In this document: positions 57,999 through 64,000 of the stretch, piece by piece
Position numbering within the stretch: position 1 is the stretch's first letter
Layout of the letters: each line of letters begins with the position of its first letter
Source of the DNA: Pseudomonas antarctica
GTDB taxonomy: Bacteria > Pseudomonadota > Gammaproteobacteria > Pseudomonadales > Pseudomonadaceae
Length of the DNA: 64,000 nucleotides
Assembly (NCBI RefSeq): GCF_001647715.1
Contig: NZ_CP015600.1
Span: forward strand, 1,550,001 to 1,614,000
Direction of reading: 5' to 3'
Notes under the pieces: generated by a model
The model's database searches: none
Seen by the model: the letters and a program-made list of their open reading frames with translations, nothing else
What the model was told of the DNA's origin: nothing
Program-made: the position numbers and the translations under genes

Positions 57999-58194
57999 CG
58001 TGTTCGCTTGCGCGACTACAATGAAGAACGCTTTCATGACGATCTTCGGAATAAGGCAAGTGCTACCGTTCGTCGATTTTTCTGGTACTGGCAGTCTGTA
58101 CTAGGGCTGAATGAAAGCAATTTTCTGGCGTGCTTGCCGTGACAGGCGCCAAGCTGCGGCGTCTAATGAATACCTGTCCTTTGGAGTTGATGCT

Positions 58195-58659
58195 ATGCGT
58201 AAGTCCGTTTTACTAGTTGCCTGCTTTACCACCCTGTCGTTGCTGTTGGGTGGCTGCGCCTCGAGTCTGACCGGCGACTCGTACTCCCGTGACGAAGCGC
58301 GTCGTGTACAGACCGTTCGCATGGGCACCATTGAATCCCTGCGTCCGGTGAAAATCGAAGGCACCAAAACCCCAATCGGCGGTGTTGCCGGTGCAGTGGT
58401 TGGCGGCGTTGGCGGCAGTGCTATTGGCGGTGGCCGTGGCAGTATCGTCACTGGCGTTATCGGTGCTGTTGCCGGTGGTCTGCTGGGTTCCGCCGCTGAA
58501 GAAGGCCTGACCCGTACCCAGGGCGTTGAAGTCACCGTTCGTGAAGACGATGGCAGCATGCGCGCCTACGTTCAGGCCGTTGATCCCAACGAAGTCTTCC
58601 GCATCGGCGACCGTGTGCGCATCATGACCGTTAACGGCACCAGCCGCGTTACTCGCTAA
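58195..58659 (+). CDS. slyB: SlyB-like outer-membrane lipoprotein with glycine zipper
   Basis: The 154-residue product has a lipobox LGGC and a glycine-zipper segment (about 57-100, GGVAGAVVGGVGGSAIGGG), then a beta domain with VTVREDDGSMRAYVQ. It is the SlyB/Pcp type, which stabilises the outer membrane under stress. I chose ATG 58195, preceded by TTGGAG. A strong two-way terminator follows. Confidence 0.9.
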   Translation: MRKSVLLVACFTTLSLLLGGCASSLTGDSYSRDEARRVQTVRMGTIESLRPVKIEGTKTPIGGVAGAVVGGVGGSAIGGGRGSIVTGVIGAVAGGLLGSAAEEGLTRTQGVEVTVREDDGSMRAYVQAVDPNEVFRIGDRVRIMTVNGTSRVTR

Positions 58660-58678
58660 GCGCCGGCGGTAGAAACAC

Positions 58679-58718
58679 AAAAAACCCCAACCGGGTGACC
58701 GGTTGGGGTTTTTGTTTT
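58679..58718. terminator. Bidirectional intrinsic terminator after slyB
   Basis: CCCCAACCGG (58685-58694) and CCGGTTGGGG (58699-58708) form a perfect 10-bp stem with GTGA loop, with six A before and TTTTTGTTTT after. It also suits the minus-strand ORF that ends at 58765. A near copy lies at 61030. Confidence 0.92.
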
Positions 58719-58764
58719 AGGGGGCAGGATGTCTACAAATTGAAGCCAAGCGCTTTTAGCTTCA

Positions 58765-59184
58765 TTAGACAGGGCACTGCTGCTCCATTGCTCGGTCGAC
58801 TAAAAGCCCCGCCAGTTCCAGTAACTGCCCAATGGCTAACAATTGGCTGCGTGTTTTTCCGTCCACGGTGTCTGCCAACTCAGAGGTCAGCCCGCTGGCG
58901 CCTATCAGGGTTGCGTATGCATTTACCAACAAGGCCTCTGTGTTGGCGGCTGAGTTGATCGAAAACAGTGGCTCGTAACCATTTGACAAGGCGGTGTCGG
59001 GCTCGAAATGATTGGCTGGAGCCGCCCCTGATCGCCGCGACGCGATGGAAGGTGGCAGCTGTACGCAGGTTCGCGGACCGAGAACTTGAAACTCGGCATA
59101 CCCGAAGGTATCCCGCGCACAGCTGCCATAACACGAGGCGCCAGCCACAGGAGTAGCTGACGAAAAACGATGGCAATGATGCAT
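58765..59184 (-). CDS. DUF6124-type small protein, possibly N-terminally damaged
   Basis: The last 65 residues (LFSINSAANTEALLVNAY, then LTSELADTVDGKTRSQLLAIGQLLELAGLLVDRAME) resemble the C-terminal domain of DUF6124 proteins, which are common and numerous in Pseudomonas and of unknown role. The preceding 70 residues are Cys/Ser-rich and do not resemble the usual N-terminus. The gene may therefore be frameshifted, or the true start is internal. ATG 59182-59184 has no good ribosome site. Confidence 0.5.
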   Translation of the reverse strand: MHHCHRFSSATPVAGASCYGSCARDTFGYAEFQVLGPRTCVQLPPSIASRRSGAAPANHFEPDTALSNGYEPLFSINSAANTEALLVNAYATLIGASGLTSELADTVDGKTRSQLLAIGQLLELAGLLVDRAMEQQCPV

Positions 59185-59194
59185 CAAGTTAACA

Positions 59195-59234
59195 GGCCGC
59201 TTCGGCTAAAACCGAAGCGGCCTTTTGGTTTTTT
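59195..59234 (+). terminator. Strong hairpin with T-run, pointing to the plus strand
   Basis: GGCCGCTTCGG (59195-59205) pairs with CCGAAGCGGCC (59212-59222), followed by TTTTGGTTTTTT. The T-run is on the plus strand, yet no plus-strand gene ends here. On the minus strand, 12 bp after the chemoreceptor stop, the hairpin lacks a good U-tract. It may still end the chemoreceptor message, or serve an unseen plus-strand RNA. Confidence 0.7.
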
Positions 59235-59245
59235 ACCCTGTCATT

Positions 59246-60868
59246 TCAAATCTGGAAGTGCTTCACCATCGTGTTCAATTCATGCGCCAGGCTGGCGAGG
59301 GATTGCGAGGCGGCGGTTGTTTGGGTCGAGCCTTCGGCGGACTGAATCGACAGTTGTTGAATATTCAGCAAATTGCGATCAACCGCCCGGGCAACGTCGG
59401 CTTGCTCCGCAGCCGCCGTGGTAATCACCAGGTTTCGGTCATTGATCTCATTGTTGGCGGCAAGAATATCCGCCAGCGCTTGCTGTGCCAGTTCGGCCAA
59501 GCCAAGGGTTTGCTGGGTCATGGTGCTACTGTCGAGCATGGTGTTGACGGTACTGGCCGTGTTGGTCTGGATACTGCCAATCATTTGTTCGATTTCCTGG
59601 GTCGATTGGGCAGTGCGGTGAGCCAGGGCGCGCACTTCGTCGGCGACTACGGCAAAACCACGGCCGGCCTCACCGGCACGCGCAGCTTCGATGGCCGCGT
59701 TCAGTGCCAGCAGGTTGGTTTGCTCGGCAATGGTGCGGATAACATCCAGCACTTTGCCGATACCCTTGGCCTGCTCAGCCAGACCGCCCACTTGCCCGGA
59801 GCTGACCTCCACGCCACGGGTCAAGGCCTGGATGGCGTTCAGTGCCTCGACCATGCGCTGCTGGCCTTTCAAGGCAATGCTTCGCGACTCCTGGGACAGG
59901 TCGGAGGTCGAGGCCGCGTTCCTGGCGACCTCTTCAATGGCGGTGGTCATCTGGGTGACGGCAGTGGCCGCCTGTTCGATCTCGCCATGTTGCTGTTGCA
60001 AGTCCCGGCTGCCTTCGGCGGTGACGGCATTCAGTTCTTCGGCCGCTGCGGCCAATTGGCTGGATGAGCCGGTTATTTGTCGCAGGGTCTGCACCAGGTT
60101 GTTGCGCATGGTCTCTTGTGCCCGGAGCAGGCGGGTGGCTTCGTCGTTGCCCGTAGGGTTGATGGGCTGGGTGAGATCGCCCCTGGCGATGGTTTCGGCT
60201 ACGTGTACCGCTTCAATGATGGGGCCGGTAATGCTTCGGGTCAGCAACCAGGCCACCAATACGGTGCCGCCACTCACCAGCAGAATCACGATTGAGATGC
60301 CATTCACGGCATGCTGGTAGGCCGCTACGGAGGTCTGGCCAGCTTGTTCTGCGCCTTTGTTGGCCAGGTCTATCAGTTGGTCGAAGTTCTTGGTCATCTG
60401 CTCATAACTTTCTCGAATACTGTTGAGAAAGTCGCGGGCGCCGGCCTTGTCGCCCGAGCGCGAGCGTTTGAGCATCTCGGCGTGATTCTTCGCGTACGCA
60501 TCGAGGCTTTGGTTGAACACATCGAGGCGTGATTTTTCCTCAGAGGTGCGCAGCAGCGCTGCATATTGGGCAAGCTGCTCCTTGACGCTTTTCAGGCGGC
60601 CGGCGGATTTGTCCTCGTAGGTCTGCATGTCGGCATCGCTGGACGACAGGATGTGCGCCATCTCTCCCAGGCGATAACGGTCGAGCGAAGCATTGGCCAA
60701 GGCCAGGATCCTGACACGCTGCATCCAGTTGTTCTGAATGTCGGCAGCCTGTGACTGAACTTCACCAATCTGTTTGAGCGCAAACAGGCCGAGAAACACA
60801 CTCAGTGATGCAATAGCGGCGAAGCCGATGAAGGCTCTGGCAGCGATTCTTATATTTCTCAGGAACAT
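59246..60868 (-). CDS. Methyl-accepting chemotaxis protein with four-helix-bundle sensor
   Basis: The 540-residue transmembrane chemoreceptor has TM1 (about 11-31), a periplasmic 4HB_MCP-type helical domain (about 32-188), and TM2 (about 190-210, [19 protein letters not shown]). A HAMP domain and the cytoplasmic signalling coiled coil follow, with the conserved tip [21 protein letters not shown]. No C-terminal CheR-tethering pentapeptide is present. The ligand is unknown. I chose ATG 60868 ([13 protein letters not shown]). It stands alone, without che genes. Confidence 0.93.
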   Translation of the reverse strand: MFLRNIRIAARAFIGFAAIASLSVFLGLFALKQIGEVQSQAADIQNNWMQRVRILALANASLDRYRLGEMAHILSSSDADMQTYEDKSAGRLKSVKEQLAQYAALLRTSEEKSRLDVFNQSLDAYAKNHAEMLKRSRSGDKAGARDFLNSIRESYEQMTKNFDQLIDLANKGAEQAGQTSVAAYQHAVNGISIVILLVSGGTVLVAWLLTRSITGPIIEAVHVAETIARGDLTQPINPTGNDEATRLLRAQETMRNNLVQTLRQITGSSSQLAAAAEELNAVTAEGSRDLQQQHGEIEQAATAVTQMTTAIEEVARNAASTSDLSQESRSIALKGQQRMVEALNAIQALTRGVEVSSGQVGGLAEQAKGIGKVLDVIRTIAEQTNLLALNAAIEAARAGEAGRGFAVVADEVRALAHRTAQSTQEIEQMIGSIQTNTASTVNTMLDSSTMTQQTLGLAELAQQALADILAANNEINDRNLVITTAAAEQADVARAVDRNLLNIQQLSIQSAEGSTQTTAASQSLASLAHELNTMVKHFQI

Positions 60869-61020
60869 GGGAATGTCGCTCGGGCTGGAAACGCGTTGGA
60901 GGCAGTGTCGGGCGGGTGTCCCAGGCGCGGACGGTGAGATCGCCATACCCACTAGTCGGCGGCTAACCGAAAGTCTTTAGGCGTGGCGGCCGGATTACTG
61001 GCTAAACGTTGGCGGCGCAA

Positions 61021-61058
61021 AAAGAAAAACCCCAACCGGGTGACCGGCTGGGGTTTTT
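61021..61058. terminator. Intrinsic terminator downstream of nhaA
   Basis: CCCCAACCGG (61030-61039) pairs with CCGGCTGGGG (61044-61053) around GTGA, with A-runs before and five T after. On the minus strand it follows the nhaA stop by about 20 bases. It is nearly the same as the terminator at 58685. Confidence 0.9.
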
Positions 61059-61076
61059 GGGTGTTTCAGGTTGGGG

Positions 61077-62252
61077 TCAGGCTTTCTTGCGACTCGCCAT
61101 CGCCGTCACTGCATAGCCAATACACGCCGCCAGGATCGACCCGGTCAGAATCCCCATTCGATCCTCGCCGGCGAATTCGCTGGCGCCCGGCACAAAGGCC
61201 AGGGAGCCGACAAACAGGCTCATGGTAAAGCCGATACCGCACAGGATCGCCACGCCGAACACCTGGCCCCAGTTCGCGCCACTGGGCAGGGCGGCAAGGC
61301 CGGTCTTGATGGCCAGCCAGGTGAGGCCGAACACACCAACGGTCTTGCCGATCAACAGGCCGGCGGCGATGCCCAGGGGCACGTGATGGGTGAAGCTTTC
61401 CATGCTCACGCCGGTGAGGGATACGCCCGCATTGGCGAACGCGAACAACGGCAGGATGGCGTAGGCCACCCACGGGTGCAACGCGTGCTCCAGGGTCAGC
61501 AATGGCGAAGGTTCGGCGTTTTTGGTGCGCAGCGGAATGCAGAACGCCAAGGTCACACCGGCCAGGGTGGCGTGGACGCCGCTCTTGAGCACACAGACCC
61601 ACAGGATCAGCCCTATGATCATATAGGGCCCGAGTTTGATCACGCCCAGGCGGTTCATCGCGATCAAGGCAACCAAGCAGGCGCCCGCACCTGCCAGGGC
61701 GGCGCCCGACAGGTCGGCTGAATAGAACACGGCGATGACAATGATTGCACCGAGATCGTCGATGATGGCCAGCGTCATCAGGAACAGTTTCAGCGACACC
61801 GGCACGCGCTTGCCCAGCAGCGCCAGAACGCCGAGTGCAAAAGCGATGTCGGTGGCCATGGGGATCGCCCAGCCTGCGAGCGCGGCAGGGTAATCCTTGT
61901 TGATCGCCCAGTAGATCAGCGCGGGCACCACCATGCCGCCAATGGCCGCCGCACCGGGCAAGACCACTTGCGAGGGCTTGGACAGGTGGCCGTCGAGCAG
62001 CTCGCGCTTCACCTCCAGGCCGATCAACAGGAAGAACAGGGCCATCAGGCCATCGTTGATCCATAGCAAGGCGGGCTTGGCGATTTTGAGTGCGCCAATC
62101 TGAGCCACTACGGGGGTGTCGAGGAAGGCGCCGTAGAGGTGCGACAACGGTGAGTTATTAATGATCAGCGCCAAGGCGGCAGCGGCGATCAACAACAGAC
62201 CGCTGGCGGCTTCCAGCTGGAAGAAACGGGTGAAAGTGCTACGCAGAGGCAA
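61077..62252 (-). CDS. nhaA: Na+/H+ antiporter NhaA
   Basis: NhaA exports sodium in exchange for two protons and supports salt and alkaline-pH tolerance. The 391-residue membrane protein has the paired aspartates of the ion site in [11 protein letters not shown], and [31 protein letters not shown] and [15 protein letters not shown]. It appears to start at TTG ([18 protein letters not shown]) with GGAGAG upstream. It is divergent from the cysteine-synthase-like gene. Confidence 0.96.
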   Translation of the reverse strand: MPLRSTFTRFFQLEAASGLLLIAAAALALIINNSPLSHLYGAFLDTPVVAQIGALKIAKPALLWINDGLMALFFLLIGLEVKRELLDGHLSKPSQVVLPGAAAIGGMVVPALIYWAINKDYPAALAGWAIPMATDIAFALGVLALLGKRVPVSLKLFLMTLAIIDDLGAIIVIAVFYSADLSGAALAGAGACLVALIAMNRLGVIKLGPYMIIGLILWVCVLKSGVHATLAGVTLAFCIPLRTKNAEPSPLLTLEHALHPWVAYAILPLFAFANAGVSLTGVSMESFTHHVPLGIAAGLLIGKTVGVFGLTWLAIKTGLAALPSGANWGQVFGVAILCGIGFTMSLFVGSLAFVPGASEFAGEDRMGILTGSILAACIGYAVTAMASRKKA

Positions 62253-62468
62253 GGGATGCTCTCCAATCCAGGTTCAATAGGTGGGTACCCTAACCCGTAC
62301 CGTTAGTTGTTAAAACAAAAGTTATATTCTTATTTGTTATAAGCAACGGTCAGGATCGGTGATGCGCCGAAGCCTAGCAATTGTGTGTCTAATTGAGACG
62401 TCACTGTATCTGTGTGCAGTGTAGGAAACCCCCTAAAATTGGGGCTGAAATCTTTAGAGACGCACCCT

Positions 62469-63563
62469 ATGAGCGACCACCGTAACTGGGCCCGTGAAGC
62501 CATTCGCATCATTGAGGCGGACTTTCAGCGCAGCGCCGACACACACCTGATCCCTTTGCCATTGCCGGGGTTGCCGGGTATCGAGTTGTACTTCAAGGAT
62601 GAGTCCAGCCACCCCACCGGCAGCCTCAAGCATCGGCTGGCGCGTTCGCTGTTCCTGTATGCCTTGTGTAACGGCTGGCTCAAGCCGGGTGCGCCGGTGA
62701 TCGAGGCGTCCAGCGGTTCGACGGCGATCTCCGAAGCGTACTTTGCACGCTTGCTCGGCCTGCCGTTTATTGCGGTGATGCCGGCCACTACGTCGAAGGA
62801 GAAGATCGCGCAGATCGCCTTCTACGGTGGCAAGAGCCATCTGGTGAATGATCCGACGCAGATATACGCTGAGTCCGAACGGTTGGCGAAGGAAAGTGGC
62901 GGTCACTTCATGGACCAATTCACCTACGCCGAGCGGGCCACGGACTGGCGGGCGAACAACAACATCGCCGAGTCGATCTTCCAGCAGATGCGCTTTGAGC
63001 ATTACCCCGAACCAAGCTGGTTGATTTCCAGCCCTGGCACCGGCGGCACGACCGCCACCCTGGGACGCTATGTGCGTTATCGCCAGCATTGCACCCGCGT
63101 CTTGTGTGCCGATGCCGAACGTTCGGTGTTCTTTGATTACTACCAGACAGGCGACGCCAGCCTGCGCCTGGATTGCGGTTCGCGCATCGAAGGGATCGGC
63201 CGGCCACGGGTTGAGGCGTCGTTTCTCCCCAGGGTGATTGATGCGATGGTCAAGGTGCCGGACGCGCTGTCACTGGCCGCCATGCATTACCTGGCCGAAC
63301 GGCTGGGTCGGCGGGTTGGCGGGTCCAGCGGGACTAACCTGATCGGCGCCTTGATGGCCGCGCAGCAGATGAAAGCGGCGGGGGAGTCGGGGTCGATCGT
63401 GGCGATTTTGTGTGATGGGGGTGAGCGCTATGCCACCACTTACTATGATCAGGCGTGGCTGGCGGGGCAGGGCTATGCACTTGACGGTTTGATCGCGGCC
63501 GTTGCGGCGAGTGTCGAACGGGGCGAGCCGCTGCCGGAGAGCGTCCTGCGCGCAAACATCTGA
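62469..63563 (+). CDS. PLP-dependent cysteine synthase family protein
   Basis: The 364-residue fold-type II PLP enzyme has the PLP-lysine region [14 protein letters not shown], the [14 protein letters not shown] substrate loop and [12 protein letters not shown], which binds the phosphate. It is longer than CysK/CysM and belongs to a cysteine synthase-like/cysteine desulfhydrase group, so it may make or degrade cysteine. No other sulfur genes are near. I chose ATG 62469 ([12 protein letters not shown]). The 216-bp divergent region with nhaA is AT-rich and may hold shared promoters. Confidence 0.85.
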   Translation: MSDHRNWAREAIRIIEADFQRSADTHLIPLPLPGLPGIELYFKDESSHPTGSLKHRLARSLFLYALCNGWLKPGAPVIEASSGSTAISEAYFARLLGLPFIAVMPATTSKEKIAQIAFYGGKSHLVNDPTQIYAESERLAKESGGHFMDQFTYAERATDWRANNNIAESIFQQMRFEHYPEPSWLISSPGTGGTTATLGRYVRYRQHCTRVLCADAERSVFFDYYQTGDASLRLDCGSRIEGIGRPRVEASFLPRVIDAMVKVPDALSLAAMHYLAERLGRRVGGSSGTNLIGALMAAQQMKAAGESGSIVAILCDGGERYATTYYDQAWLAGQGYALDGLIAAVAASVERGEPLPESVLRANI

Positions 63564-63578
63564 TACGACGCAAAACCC

Positions 63579-63673
63579 AATGTGGGAGCTGGCTTGCCTG
63601 CGATCGCAGAGTCTCAGTCGCCGAATTTATCGACTGAACCACCGTCATCGCAGGCAAGCCAGCTCCCACATTG
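63579..63673. repeat. Palindromic repeat (REP pair) near the right end
   Basis: AATGTGGGAGCTGGCTTGCC and TGCGATCGC face GATGACGGT-type bases then TCGCAGGCAAGCCAGCTC and CCACATT. The inner CAGTCG/CGACTG also pair. It lies between convergent genes. Confidence 0.88.
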
Positions 63674-63699
63674 GAACTGCAGTCTGTTCAGATTCTGCG

Positions 63700-64000
63700 T
63701 CAGGCCTCTATACCGAGCATATCCCGCGCCAATGCCTCGGCAATCCGAATTCCGTCAACACCCGCCGACAGAATCCCACCGGCGTAACCAGCGCCTTCAC
63801 CCGCCGGGAACAGGCCTTTCACGTTCAAGCTTTGCATCGACTCGTCGCGAGTAATCCGCAGCGGTGACGAGGTGCGCGTCTCGATACCGGTCAACACGGC
63901 GTCGTGCAGCGAGTAGCCTTTGATCTGTTTCTCGAACGCCGGCAATGCTTCACGAATCGCTTCAATGGCGAAGTCCGGCAATGCCAGGGCCAGGTCACCG
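63700..64000 (-). CDS. FAD-dependent oxidoreductase, C-terminal part (runs off the window)
   Basis: The visible 99 or so residues end in SSPLRITRDES, LFPAGEGAGYAGGILSAGVDGIRIAEAL, the FAD-binding C-terminal motif of the HI0933/YhiN-like or 'uncharacterised FAD-dependent dehydrogenase' proteins. The N-terminal nucleotide-binding region is outside the window. The exact family cannot be fixed from this part. Confidence 0.85.
   Translation of the reverse strand, partial: GDLALALPDFAIEAIREALPAFEKQIKGYSLHDAVLTGIETRTSSPLRITRDESMQSLNVKGLFPAGEGAGYAGGILSAGVDGIRIAEALARDMLGIEA

Overview
The window is a chromosomal segment of a Pseudomonas of the P. fluorescens group. The evidence is protein-level similarity throughout, high-GC codon use, gene order that follows P. 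aeruginosa from cdsA to rpoS and again from quiP to slyB, and dense 'GTGGGAG..GGCTTGCC' palindromic repeats between genes. It is almost entirely core genome. I see no tRNA, rRNA, CRISPR array, insertion sequence, phage or integrative element.

Positions 1-9822 hold an envelope operon: cdsA (tail), dxr, rseP, bamA, skp, lpxD, fabZ, lpxA, lpxB and rnhB. It makes phospholipid and isoprenoid precursors, controls the envelope stress response, assembles outer-membrane proteins and starts lipid A synthesis. Most junctions are short or overlapping. Positions 9936-21418 carry dnaE, accA, tilS, pyrG, kdsA, eno, ftsB and ispD. A formaldehyde-detoxification unit follows (LysR regulator, adhC, fghA; 21530-24583), then ispF-truD-surE-pcm-nlpD-rpoS (24638-29743).

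Conserved order breaks just after rpoS. A double palindromic repeat, a two-way terminator and a cold-shock gene stand where P. aeruginosa has rsmZ and fdxA. Next come dcd, a small proline-rich protein, and a four-gene DNA repair set (metallophosphoesterase, Lhr-type helicase, ATP-dependent ligase, MBL exonuclease). This set is split into two pairs by a five-gene arginine/ornithine-type ABC transporter operon (34670-38850).

From 42027 the order again follows a P. aeruginosa block: the AHL acylase QuiP, a GST, a four-gene operon with two SEC-C metal-binding proteins, an OmpA-like lipoprotein, a DUF1145 gene overlapping a collagen-like exported protein, CopD, DinG, a secreted glycoside hydrolase, an EstB-type serine hydrolase, a second OmpA-like lipoprotein with a lysine/alanine-rich tail, pdxH and a SlyB-like lipoprotein. 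The right end has a possibly damaged DUF6124-type ORF, a chemoreceptor, nhaA, a cysteine-synthase-like enzyme and the C-terminus of a flavoprotein.

The least explained items are the split repair cluster, the SEC-C operon, the collagen-like protein, a degraded histidine kinase, a hairpin abutting the ispF start codon, a direct repeat before the ABC operon, and two structural forms of the intergenic palindromes. Nothing here is convincingly a wholly new system.
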